Source of the DNA: Loxodes magnus
Lineage: Eukaryota; Ciliophora; Karyorelictea; Loxodida; Loxodidae
Direction of reading: 5' to 3'
DNA: 64,000 nt
Assembly: GCA_946699065.1 (NCBI GenBank)
Contig: CAMPDV010000084.1
Span: 744,001-808,000, forward strand
Positions 1-10,139 of this stretch are shown here, piece after piece. The notes under the pieces were generated by a model. It was given only the letters and a program-made list of their open reading frames with translations. It made no database searches and was not told the DNA's origin. Every line of letters begins with the position of its first letter. Position 1 is the first letter of the stretch. The translations under genes and the position numbers were made by a program.

Positions 1-205
1 TGTAGGAGGAACTGGTAAATAAGAAAAATTATTTGGAAAGAACTTACAAATTTTTATCCTTCCTCGAATGGTTAGCTTTGAAGAAAAAAGATAACTCCAA
101 GACCATTCGGAAAGCTCGGAAGTGAACTTACGTGGAGACACCGGCGAGTCCGAGACCCTGTAAAAGGTAATGCAGGGGGTTATGGACCTATTAAGGAAAT
201 ATTCC
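1..205 (+). pseudogene. C-terminal fragment of a Gag-like ORF1 protein, cut by the window edge
   Basis: Read with UAA/UAG=Gln and UGA=Trp, frame 1 from base 1 gives a Trp/Arg/Gly-rich peptide containing NFYPSSNGQL and ending near GGYGPIKE. It resembles the segment just after the zinc knuckle of the ORF1 at 20153 (NQFYPSGGQIY, also Trp/Gly-rich), so I read it as the tail of another copy. The knuckle would lie left of the window. The stretch is GC-richer than its surroundings, as in the 20 kb copy. The similarity was judged by eye, and whether the copy is intact cannot be seen. Confidence 0.45.
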
Positions 206-220
206 ATTATCCATAAAATT

Positions 221-247
221 TTTAATTTAATTTAATTTAATTTAATT
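221..247. repeat. (TTTAA)n microsatellite
   Basis: About five tandem copies of TTTAA lie directly after the ORF1 fragment. It is a simple repeat with no other signal. Confidence 0.8.
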
Positions 248-551
248 AGAAAATACTTATTCATCTTTAAATTAATTTCAGGTAGAAATTTTTAGAAATA
301 TCTTTTTTAGAAATTTCGCAATCAACTGCTAAAAGTTTGTCTTTATAATTTGCTCAGTCATTTTTTTAATTTTTTAAATAAGATTACCCAAGATGTAATA
401 ACTAGAAAAATAAATATTTAGAATTAAATTATGAATAAAATTTTTGCAGTGTCCGTCAGACTATTGCTTAAGTAAAAGTTTTAAAATTTGAGGGGTCTAA
501 TTTTTAACGAGCTCTAGAATTCTAGTATCTTGACCAGCGAGCCCTACTTCT

Positions 552-1250
552 CTATCATAGTTTACTCTTGTTATGTCTAAAAACTTTTTCCAGTTCTAGA
601 TTCCTTTTAGTCTGTAAACTGTTCCATTCTCCCCATATCATATTTAGTTCTTTCTTTTTCTTATCTTCTATTAAATTTTTTTTCTTCAAGACTGTTCTTT
701 GATCTTCCTGAACTTGCAGCAATTCTTCAATATATATAATTGACTCTTGCAGTAGTAGCATATTTTCTTTAATATCCGTGTTTTTTATTTTTTCTTCTTT
801 GTTAAAAGGGCTTTTCCCATTTCCATCTTTTCATAATTATCATTTAATCAGACTAGTTTTGTGACTTAAGAAGTTCTTCTTGCTCGGAATAGTGTTTTCA
901 ATCTGATAATTTTACTCTTGGATTTTCTGAACTTGGAAGTTCGTCTGGCAAAATTGTTCTCTTTAATATTTCAAAAGGGCATCTAGTTCTCTCTTGATTT
1001 GCCGTCCTGAGATCTAAAGTCTCTTACTCCATGTTAGATCTGTTCAGTTAACCTTTCGTTCTTCTTATGGAGTTTCATAACATCTTCTTGGAGATTTAAA
1101 ACCACTTTGAAAAGCTGTTCCATGCTTATCTGACAGAAGAATTAAACTCAGAAACCTCCAGGTATAGGGCAGACTTCAGCTGTTTCCATGGCTTCTCCTC
1201 CGACGTAAGGATTTGATATGGGTTTTTTAGTAACAATTTTTCCTCCTCAT
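552..1250 (-). pseudogene. Gag-like ORF1 family, coiled-coil copy
   Basis: The minus strand encodes a coiled-coil segment beginning MEQLFKVVLNLQEDVMKLHK (Met codon at 1123-1121). It parallels YDQLIKVVLDLQEKVKKLKK of the copy at 17.3-17.8 kb and ALMVVNFNEEVQKQKQ of the copy at 12.6-13.4 kb. Upstream codons match the EEKPRKQAKN region of the 17 kb copy, so the homology extends past the coil. A second open stretch in another frame (761 to 555) is Lys/Glu-rich and ends at a TGA at 554-552. The frame change between the two parts suggests a disrupted copy. No zinc knuckle is visible. Function is inferred only from its relationship to the knuckle-bearing ORF1 at 20 kb. Confidence 0.45.
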
Positions 1251-1458
1251 AGCATTACTGTACTCTTAATTGTTGCTTTTTCGGTACAAGGAAAAAACCT
1301 TTTCTGAACTCAGATATTTTTTAAATAAAAATAAAGATTTATTTAACTAAGAACAAAGCAATAAAAATAAGAACGAATTGAAATTAATTTATAAATACTT
1401 AAGGAATATTTATAGAGATATCATTAAATAAGGTTATTTATATATATTATAAAGAAGT

Positions 1459-1463
1459 AAAAA
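1459..1463 (-). terminator. RNA polymerase III terminator of tRNA-Leu
   Basis: A run of five T on the minus strand begins two bases after the tRNA 3' end, the usual Pol III stop. Confidence 0.8.
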
Positions 1464-1464
1464 T

Positions 1465-1543
1465 GACAGCGGTGGGATTTGAACCCACGCCCCGAAAGAC
1501 TAGCGCCTAAAGCTAGCGCCTTAGACCACTCGGCCACGCTGTC
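1465..1543 (-). tRNA. tRNA-Leu (anticodon UAG)
   Basis: A full class II cloverleaf lies on the minus strand. The 7-bp acceptor GACAGCG pairs with CGCTGTC. The D-arm holds GTGGTCTAAGG. The anticodon stem CTAGC/GCTAG closes the loop TTTAGGC, giving anticodon UAG, which reads CUA (Leu). There is an extended variable arm, and the T-arm is GTGGG-TTCAAAT-CCCAC. A- and B-box sequences are canonical. Length is 79 nt with no intron. It reads leucine and is not a suppressor tRNA for the reassigned stop codons. Confidence 0.96.
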
Positions 1544-1549
1544 TTAAAT

Positions 1550-3770
1550 TTATTAACATCGGAATCTTAAATAATGAAAATAGCGTTTATTAGAGGTAAT
1601 ATTATATCTTTCTTTATAACTTCATTTTAAGCTTTTATTAAAAGTAGATAATTGTTTATATTCTTACACATATATCTGAATTTCCTTTATAAATGCTTAT
1701 AATAGCTAATACTGTTGTTTATAAGAAGCTTCTATTTAATAAATCTTAATAATGATTTTATATTTATAAATAAGCTTTCATTTGTTAATGTTGAAGTTAC
1801 TAGCTAAACAAAGGTTTTATTATTTATAACCTGAAATTTTTTTCTTATGTAATTAAAATAAAAAATAGCATACCTAACTATGCTAGCACAGATATAAACT
1901 TAAAATAGAATAAATTTAGATTCCTTTTAAAATTATAATTAGTTCGTAGTATTAAAGTGAAGAGTTTAAAACTCTAGCTATTATCCTAAATTTGTATTAT
2001 TTTATTAATTTCACTTTAATTATTTATTCAAATAAAAATTATTAGCTTATAAAGCTTAGTAGAACTATCATTTTCTTTATTAATATCAAAAGTTATTAAA
2101 ATGCATGAGGCTAGAAAATCTTAACTTGGTTCTTAATAATTCGGTCAGATTTAAGTGTAGCTAGTAAACTGATTTATAAATATATTATTACTGGTTAATT
2201 AACTATCAAGGTTACTAAATTTGTATTAGCAAGTTATAGTGATTTTCAGCTTTAATAATTCTTTATTATTTAATAAATTTTAGGGAAATTCTGATTCTTT
2301 TTTATGAACTTATTTTCAATAGAACTAAGAGAAAATTTAATATTAGCTTGCTTTTTAAGCTTTATTAGAAATAAGAAAAGATTCAAGGATTTAATTAGTA
2401 CATTTGCTGAATATCCTTTGTGCTTTAAATTTGATTTTAAATAGCCTATATAAAAAGTGATTAGAGAATAAGAAATAACTAGTTATTCAACTATAATATA
2501 CTTTTTATTAAACTGGATACTTAGCTTTTAATCTACTTATATAATTACTATTTTCTTAGCTTGCTATATAGCTTTCTTTAAATTAACTATTATTCCTTCT
2601 ATTTTTCTTTTTAGTGTATTTATGCTTAAGAAGAATCTACTTTAATTATTATTTTAAGTATTTAATAGCATGAAGGTTTTAATTAGTTAAATGATATTGA
2701 AATTAGAAATTATTTCTACTATAATTATTTTAAATAAACAAGTAGACTATCTCTATTTCTTATTTTGAATATTATGCGTTTGTTCTATCTTTGATCATAC
2801 TAAACTATTTGGTCCAAAATTTCAAAACCTAAATTCATTTAAGATATTAGACTACTAATTTCGATTTTTTTTATTTGTGATATAAAAAGTTCGAATGTCT
2901 TCTATCATTATACATTTAAGTACCTAAATTTAACAAAATTTGGATCTGATTAAATATTTGAAAGATATATAAAATTATTATTTTTATAATTGAATCATCT
3001 CAACTATATAAGAGTTTTTATTCTAAATAGCTATTCTAGTTTAAGTTATAGTTATATATTTATAAATAAAACTTTCTATAACCAAACTCTTAATAACTAC
3101 TAAAGATGGCTATATTTATATAGCCTTACTCTTTAATTTAAAGTTTACACTGAAACTATTTATTTAAAATTGAAAGTCTTAAAGTTCTGCTCTTTTGTTG
3201 ATTTTGATAATTCTATTTTATTTTAGATATAAGTTGATTACTTAGACATGAGAATAAATAATCCATTTATTAGCTCTAAGATCAAGATTTATTTAAATCT
3301 GAAAATAACCATAAAAGTTAATTTTAGTTATTAGCTTTCCTCTTTATTTTAACCAACTTCTTTATCCTAAATTTAAATTAAGAATATTACGCTATTAAGC
3401 TATGTATAATGAGTAGCTTTTAAAATTTAATTAAGCTTCTATAACTAAAGGTATTAATAGAGCTATTTAATATAGTTAGCTTAATATAACTAAACTATAT
3501 TTCTTAAAATTATGAAGTTTTAAGTCTTTACTCTTACAGTAAGAAAGATGCTTAGGATAATCTATTTTTATATATCTATGACTATTCACTAAATAGGGAT
3601 TTAATTCAAAACTGATTTATGGAGGATAAAAGATTGAAGGATTTGAAAGTGGGAGAGCAATTGAATAGTAACTAATAGATAGCTTATATGAGAAATAGAT
3701 AGAAGCACTTTATAGCTATAATATAGAATTTTAGTTTAACTCAAATAGAAAATAAAGTAAATAGATATTT
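1550..3770. other. AT-rich intergenic stretch
   Basis: I see no gene, RNA or repeat here. Short open stretches exist in every frame, as expected when stop codons are reassigned, and none shows a domain. Confidence 0.5.
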
Positions 3771-3773
3771 CTT

Positions 3774-5204
3774 TCAATTCGGATGTATGCTAAAATTCTA
3801 TTTATTGGACTCATATTGCTATTTGTTTTCTTCTTAAATAGAAATTTGCATGGGGGAACTTTCACTTTCTTCAGATTCTTAATTCTTGCTTTGAGTGGTT
3901 ATTTAAGTTTGAAGATATGATTGTTGTCTTGTGGTAGTAGTCGAAGTTTTTTAACTTTAGAAATAGAAAGGTTTTTGATTTATTTGATCGTTTATTTCAT
4001 TTTATTTAGGACTAGATTAAGTTTATTTTTTTCCTTCTTGTTCAGAAATTACTTAAGAAGAGATTTGAAAAGCCTCATCAATCATTTAAGGAATATGATT
4101 ATTTGTAAGAGCTTTAGAATTTTGAAGGTCAATTTAATTGATTTTTGTAGTATCGCCTTATAAGCTTAATCTATCAGTAGAGGCTAAAGTTAAATTTGAA
4201 CTTTGCATTGTTTGAATAGAATCTATAAGTACTTTTTATTTTTAGTCTTTATTGCTATCTAAGCTGTCTTTTTATTTATTATCTGGACTTGTTGCAATAT
4301 AATTGGTTTACTCAGTTCTAGAATCAACGGCTGGATGCTAAAATTATTGTTATCGAGGCTTTAGTCCTTCTTTATCCTTGAATAATACTTTATCCTAGCA
4401 CATAACTAGCATTAAGAAAACAATTAAAGGGTCAAAAAACAGAAAGTAGAAGAAAAAGCTTATGAAAAATGATGCTAATCAGGGAAGAACTTCACCAGAG
4501 CCAATAATTGCAGTAACACTTGAAACTATTATTATGATAATAATAAAGTATATGATCATTATAGCTTAGTGAACCTTGAAGCAACTATGAAGGATTACTA
4601 TTAATATTGATTTCCAAATAGATAATAGCAAAGCTATCAAAAAAGAGATACCAAAGTCCTTTCCAAAAAAACTACCTATATCACGTTCTAATTCTGCAAC
4701 TAGTACGTTAATCATTAAAATTAATATAGTGATAGTAAAGTCTAAATAAAGAATTGTTGATCTTCTTAAGGATTCAGTTTATAAATTTATCCAGGGACCT
4801 GATACTGACATGTATGATATTCATAATTTCAACTTTGGTAAGGCCATAGGGCTTCAGTAGTAATTTCCTTCAATATTATTAGAAGTTTTATTGCATTAAA
4901 ATTTTAGCTGGGTTATTCTTAAAGCAATGTATACTAAGCACAAGGCAAGTAAGAAATATGCAGATGCTGATTCATCTTTATTATCCTAACTTTTATTTTT
5001 CTTGTTTTAATGATTTATAGTATCATGCTATTATTCTTGACTAGCATCTTATCCTTCAGTTATTTCTTCTATATCACTTTAAAGCATACGCTTTTACTAT
5101 TCTATTATATCCAACTTATCGAATTTATCCTAACTTCTAGAAGCTAAAACCTGGAATTTTTCTACTACTAAGGTGGTTATAAATAAAATTAGAAGTGATT
5201 TCAT
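3774..5204 (-). CDS. Multi-pass membrane protein with signal peptide, 476 aa
   Basis: One uninterrupted frame runs from the ATG at 5204 to the TGA at 3776-3774. UAA/UAG are Gln, and three internal UGA (4856-4854, 4823-4821, 4481-4479) read as Trp. The N-terminus MKSLLILFITTLVV looks like a signal peptide. An acidic, Gln-rich luminal stretch follows. Then come about five hydrophobic segments, including AYFLLALCLVYIALRI, a long Ile run, and FFFYFLFFDPLIVFLMLVMC. The last ~180 residues form a polar Ser/Thr/Gln tail, probably cytoplasmic. The FDPL motif inside the last membrane helix recalls the C-terminal membrane region of polycystin/REJ-type ciliate proteins, but I cannot assign the family firmly. 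The gene stands alone and looks intact. The in-frame UGAs support the UGA=Trp code. Confidence 0.75.
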
Positions 5205-5841
5205 TTATAAAAATAAATACAAATCCACTAATTTAAGCTACCTTTAAAGAACCTAAATAAATAGAAATAAACTAATGTCAGGATTACTCACTTGGGGCTT
5301 TTTTTAATTTAAATCAGCTTATTTTATGATAAAGCATTCTTATATATAATGCTTTATCATTGAGATTATTCCAACAACATCTTGTCTATATTTTACAATT
5401 CAAACGGAATCGGATTTAGTAAAAATAAATATAAAGTATAGATAAGTTTTAAAAGGTAGAAAGTTTAATGATTTAGATAAAATCACATGGAGTAGCTTTG
5501 AATAAGCAAGAAGAAGATTTGTAAAAATTATACTAGAAACTAGAAATTTATAAACCATAAAGATAGTTCAATAGCTATCTAATCTTATTATCATTAAATA
5601 GTATAATTAGTTATTAAAAATATATAACAGTTTAATTAAACAAAAGAGGTTTATTAAAGCCTAAATTTAGCTAAATAAAGACTTCTAATAAGTTAACTAA
5701 GTTGGCTCTAACTTAAATTGTTTATTTATGATTTAAATTAAAAAATCCTCCTATAAAAAGAATTATTTTAAAAACTATAATATCTAAACTTAAGAAGAAT
5801 AAGGCTTGTAGTAGAATATAAAAAATGTCTTATAAAGATAA

Positions 5842-5910
5842 TATATAAATAAATAATAAATAAATTTGATTATAGAGCACGTAGCACCTCATTGGTGTGC
5901 AGCTCTTTTC
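5842..5910 (+). repeat. Left terminal inverted repeat
   Basis: Contains TTGATTATAGAGCACGTAGC followed by GGTGTGCAGCTC. It matches the reverse complement of 6711-6782 with few changes (for example GCACG versus GCGCG). Confidence 0.8.
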
Positions 5911-6411
5911 ATATCTCAATATATGTCCGTTTCTTCAAGTTAGCCTTCAGGCAATAAAAATTCTTCTCTTATTAGCTACATATCTTCCTCATTTTCCTCT
6001 ATATTATCTCTTGCTCTTCTGTCTTCTATCTATCTACTCTTTATTAGATCTTTATTACAAGCTTAATTTATTTTTTCTTATATATCTTACTAATTTTCAT
6101 TTCTAATTATTTTCTTCTTGATCAAGCTTTTATACTCTCGAAAAAATTATCCTTTTCCTGCTCTATAGTCTATTCCTATTCTTTTTTTCATTTAATTTTA
6201 TTTTCTATATATCCTCTTTTCCTTTTATCTAATATATTTTTGATATAATTTTTTATTATCAAATCAGCTTCAGCACATTTTACTTTTCTTAGGTTCTAAT
6301 TAATTTCTCGAATTTGGCCGTACCTCATATTATATCAAATAGTTCCATTCCTTATCTCTCTCTACTCCTATTGCTCTAAGATTTCAGATAAATTATTATA
6401 TATTATTTTTT

Positions 6412-6562
6412 AAAACCGCCATAGTTGTTCGAAGGTGAGCAACAATGTCATCTTCATCAGAGGTTGGGGAAGTTAAGTACCCATAATCGACTTTATGTCA
6501 TCCTCTGCTTTGGTGATGCAATGAGACACGATCCTCCATGTCCTTGGACCTCCAACAAGTAG
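6412..6562 (+). other. GC-rich structured segment inside the foldback element
   Basis: This ~150-nt island is far richer in G+C than its surroundings and can form several stems: GTTG/CAAC near 6424-6446, CAGAGG/CCTCTG closing a ~38-nt loop, TGGG/CCCA around GAAGTTAAGTA, and GTCC/GGAC near the end. It carries GCCATA and GGAAGTTAAG about 50 nt apart, which loosely echo two conserved blocks of 5S rRNA, but the 3' half does not match 5S. It may be a small RNA-derived sequence carried by the element. Transcription is unknown. Confidence 0.4.
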
Positions 6563-6580
6563 ATAAGATTACGAGTATTC

Positions 6581-6702
6581 TAAAATTATATCAGTATTGA
6601 ACATTTTTATCAGTACTGAATAATTATACCAGTATTGAACAAGTTTTATCAGTATCTGACAATTTTATCAGTAAGAAACATTCTTGTCAGTATGAAACAT
6701 TT
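6581..6702. repeat. Six imperfect ~20-bp subterminal repeats
   Basis: The unit is roughly TTTTATCAGTATTGAACA, repeated six times with substitutions and placed just inside the right inverted repeat. Short subterminal repeats at this position are often transposase-binding sites; here that is inference. Confidence 0.65.
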
Positions 6703-6710
6703 TTTTTTAA

Positions 6711-6782
6711 AGAGCTGCACACCAATGAGAGTGCTACGCGCTCTATAATCAAATTTATTTATTTATTATTATTTATATAATT
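6711..6782 (-). repeat. Right terminal inverted repeat
   Basis: Inverted partner of 5842-5910. GAGCTGCACACCAATGAG on the plus strand corresponds to the inner end of the left repeat. Confidence 0.8.
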
Positions 6783-7081
6783 TTTTTGTTTTCTATTTTA
6801 ATTTATTTTATTTAGTCCTATGAAGATTTCTCTATTCCTCTGCCTTACATATGTCCAATTCAATTTTAATGAAAAATAATTCTTATTTATTCGTTTGACA
6901 TAAAAGTATTTTTATTATATAATTGTTTAGTTGTTTTAATTATTTTCCTATTCTCCTCAGTTTTATTTCCTTCTCTTCTTCCCTTGCTTCTTCTATAATC
7001 ATATACTCTCCTTCTTTAATTATCCTCTTATCATCTTATTTGCTTGATTTGCTTTTAATTCAGGTTTGTTTATTGTTATCT

Positions 7082-7966
7082 TCATTTCTCCTTTAAGCAT
7101 TTTTAATTATCTTGTATTTAATTTTTCCTTTTTGCTGCTTCCACTCTTCTGCATTGTTGATCTATGTGCTCTTTCAATTTGCATAAACAGCAGATAAAAT
7201 TTACAGGGTGCTGTATTCTACTTTTTGTTTCCGTTCAGGTCTAATACTTCGCATATCCTCTTTGCTTCGTCTATATCCTTTAAATCTAAGTACACTTCAA
7301 TGTTACCTGCTAGCATTTTAATTTTTGAGAATGTATGCTATACCTCATCTCTAGATTTTCCATATTGTCTCATTACTTTCTTCATGTTTAAGTAATCGTC
7401 TATTATGAAGTAAACTGGATAGTTATGAATGTCAAAGTATTCTAATTAGTTTCTTGGTTATATAGGAATTCTAACACCTTTGAATGTTCATTCCCTAAAT
7501 TAAGCGAATTGCTAGTATCTTTCTTTATTGTTGAATATTAAATATACTATTCCGTTTTATTTGCCGATGAATTTGGCCACTGCTTGTCCGTACTCGCTCC
7601 ATATTTGATTCCTAAACACTTGTATTACTTTCAAGTCTATGACTTTTTTCTCACTAAATCAGTATTTTCAAGATAGTGGTATAAACAAACTGCGACCATC
7701 ATATCTGATAGATAATCATAGGCATTTAAGCAGACTCTTACCATTTAGTCTTCAGAAACGTTGGCTGAAATTAGTCGTTATCTCTTTTATTAAATTAAAG
7801 CTTCGGTTGAGATTTTTTTTGCCACTTCATTCCTTTCCTAATCTTGCTACTTTCTTTTAGTATAGTCCGTCCAATTATTGACACATTGGTATCCTTTTTC
7901 CGTTGAGTGTATTATTATACGAGTTTCATTGATAAATAAAAAGGATTTTAAGTAGTCTGAGAGCAT
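7082..7966 (-). pseudogene. Non-LTR-type ORF1 (Gag-like) with CCHC zinc knuckle, two frameshifts
   Basis: The protein begins at ATG 7966 with MLSDYLKSFLFINETRI and runs in one frame to ENTDLVRKK. It resumes in the next frame as KVIDLKVIQVFRNQIW and continues through a segment with RRM-like flavour (GIVYLIFNNKERY, NIEVYLDLKDIDEAKRI). After a further shift comes a CCHC knuckle, CCLCKLKEHIDQQC (about 7192-7151), with C-x2-C-x4-H-x4-C spacing, then a basic tail to the TGA at 7084-7082 or beyond. Both shifts fall in runs of five or six A, so they may be assembly errors rather than decay. One internal UGA (FRE-UGA-TFKG) reads well as Trp. RRM plus CCHC is the layout of ORF1 proteins of I/Jockey-type non-LTR elements, which bind element RNA. 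No reverse transcriptase lies next to it. Confidence 0.65.
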
Positions 7967-8039
7967 GGATTATAAGTCCTGTTTTAATTTATATAAAGAA
8001 AGTTGGACTAAAAAGCAAAAAAGTTGCAGAAGAAAGTAA

Positions 8040-8505
8040 TTTAGTATTTCACACTAAGTTGAAGGAGGTGGAAAAAAACTTGCGGAAGCTAAATGTTATT
8101 TAAAATATTTTTAAAAAAAATTAAAGACTATTTTATAAATAAAAATAGAGTAATAAAAACAACAAGTAGATAAAAAAATTTAAATATAAGAAATAATTAT
8201 CTACCTTTCACTTTCATATATATAACAATAAACAGATAAAATAATGAAAATTTAAACAAATAAAATAAAAAAATAAATTATCGAAGAGATATATAAAAAA
8301 AGAAAAAATTATATAAAACTTATCAAAAACATAAAAAAAAATAATTTAAAACGAAAAAAAAAAGCAAAACGAATTAATCGATTAAAAAAAAATAAAAAAG
8401 TTTAAAAAAATAATCTAATATAAAATGATAAAATTAAAAAAAAATAAAGAAAAAAGTAAAATAAGAAAAAAGTAAAAAACATAAAATTAAAAAAAAAAAT
8501 TTAAA
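8040..8505. other. A-rich low-complexity tract
   Basis: Long A runs broken by single T or G on the plus strand. I see no gene. Confidence 0.6.
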
Positions 8506-8510
8506 TTAAA

Positions 8511-9440
8511 TGAAAAGATTAAAATAAAAGTTAGTTTATAATTAAAATAAATGTGTTAATAATTTATGTTAAAGTATAAAAGAAGTTATAAAATAAAAAA
8601 AATATAGTGATAATTTGTAAAAGAAACGAGGTATAAAGGTGAACTAATAGAGTAGAATTAAGAAAATGGAGAAAAGAATGGTGTCACAGTTAGCAGGAAA
8701 ATATGGAGGAAATGAAATGAAGAGTATGGTGGAATTTTATAATTCGGAATGAATGGGTGATATAAGATAGAGTGTATCGGAATTTTTGGTAGGTTATAAA
8801 AGGTGGACGAAGATAGGAGAAATGAAGAAATTTGGAGAATATTATGTAGTATAGGGAGTTAAGTTGAAAGATATATATCCTTTGATAGGAGGGAAGCATA
8901 AGAAGATAAAAGTATGAGTATATGCAAAAGAAAAGGATGGAAAGTGTTAGAAGAATGTGTTTGAATCATGTATAGGTTTTGATAGAGATATAAATGAAGT
9001 ATTTTACGAAGTGAGTGGTTGGATAAGTATTGTATCAGGAAGATAGACGAGTGTATCAGCGGAGTTTAAATGAAAAGATTAAAATAAAAGTTAGTTTATA
9101 ATTAAAATAAATGTGTTAATAATTTATGTTAAAGTATAAAAGAAGTTATAAAATAAAAAAAATATAGTGATAATTTGTAAAAGAAACGAGGTATAAAGGT
9201 GAACTAATAGAGTAGAATTAAGAAAATGGAGAAAAGAATGGTGTCACAGTTAGCAGGAAAATATGGAGGAAATGAAATGAAGAGTATGGTGGAATTTTAT
9301 AATTCGGAATGAATGGGTGATATAAGATAGAGTGTATCGGAATTTTTGGTAGGTTATAAAAGGTGGACGAAGATAGGAGAAATGAAGAAATTTGGAGAAT
9401 ATTATGTAGTATAAGGAGTTAAGTTGAAAGATATATATCT
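8511..9440. repeat. 560-bp tandem duplication (1.66 copies)
   Basis: The segment 8511-8880 recurs at 9071-9440 with a 560-bp period and almost no differences (for example TATAGGGAG versus TATAAGGAG). The second copy then breaks into unrelated sequence. The whole unit is strongly purine-biased, with very few C on the plus strand. Open frames exist but no domain is recognisable. The near-identity implies a recent duplication or ongoing homogenisation. Confidence 0.9.
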
Positions 9441-9962
9441 ATTTTTTATGGGACTAGCATCTTATTATTATAGCATATGGCTTCTGATTCAGTGTTTGTC
9501 GGTTTTTTTCCCATTTTTTTTTTTTATGATAATTTTATTATAAAATAAAAAAGATTTAGCAGGTAAAATGAAAAATAAATTAATTTTCTAATGCGAAAAG
9601 TCATTTTCTATTTACATTTACATAAATGAGTTATCTTAAGATTATTAAAAAAAATTATTTATAAATTCTTAGTAATATTTTGTATAGTAGCTCTTGAGTT
9701 GTAATGCCAAGCACTTCAAATATAATAATTTAATTCAGAAATTTTATTATTTATACTTTTTTTACCAAAATAGTTAAAAAAATTATGATTATATTTGCAA
9801 AAATAAATATTAATTTATCTTATTTATGAAAATTTTTTACAGTTAATTATTCAAAATTTATGGTTATTTTTTTATGATACATATGTTACAACAATATTTA
9901 AATGTTTTAAGTCTCTTACTTTTATAAATATTTTTTTATAAAGTTATAAAAAGAAAAGAAAA

Positions 9963-10034
9963 GGGACAATTAGCTTAATATAGAGCATGGGACTGCAGAT
10001 CCTTTGCTCGTGTGTTTGATTTCCACATTGTCTT
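9963..10034 (+). tRNA. tRNA-Cys-like sequence (anticodon GCA), possibly decayed
   Basis: A 72-nt cloverleaf can be drawn. The acceptor GGGACAA pairs with TTGTCTT using two G-U pairs. The D-arm is TTAGCTTAATATAGAGCA. The anticodon stem GGGA/TCCT closes CTGCAGA, giving GCA (Cys). The T-arm TGTGT...CCACA has a mismatch, and its loop TTGATTT replaces the usual TTCGAAT. A T-rich run (TATTTTTT) follows, as at Pol III genes. The weak B-box suggests a pseudogene or a divergent gene. Confidence 0.6.
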
Positions 10035-10139
10035 TATTTTTTATGTTATATCTTTAAAAAGTAATAAATCGTTCATCAACTTATATCAAATTATTTAAAA
10101 TTATTTTTAAAGAAAAATAAAGTATAAATAGATTAATTT

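Larger units (their letters stand above)
5842..6782. mobile_element. Foldback/MITE-like element with terminal inverted repeats
   Basis: The ends at 5842-5910 and 6711-6782 are inverted copies of about 70 bp: both read, inward, ...AAATTTGATTATAGAGC then a GTAGCAC...GGTGTGCAGCTCTTT block. Each terminal block is itself partly palindromic (AGAGC...GCTCT), so the tips can fold. The ~940-bp interior has no recognisable transposase. It holds a pyrimidine-rich left half, a GC-rich structured segment and a cluster of ~20-bp repeats near the right end. The size, inverted ends and lack of coding capacity fit a non-autonomous DNA transposon. The target duplication is not clear in the surrounding A/T repeats. 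Confidence 0.7.

Noticed and set aside
3921-4163. Plus-strand standard-code reading frame
   Set aside because: It lies antisense to the C-terminal tail of the intact 3774-5204 gene.
6412-6562. 5S rRNA gene
   Set aside because: Only two short blocks resemble 5S. The 3' half and closing helix do not match, and the segment lies inside a transposon-like unit.
8511-9440. Protein-coding gene in the tandem duplication
   Set aside because: Frames are open only because of reassigned stops and purine bias. No domain, start or consistent codon pattern was seen.
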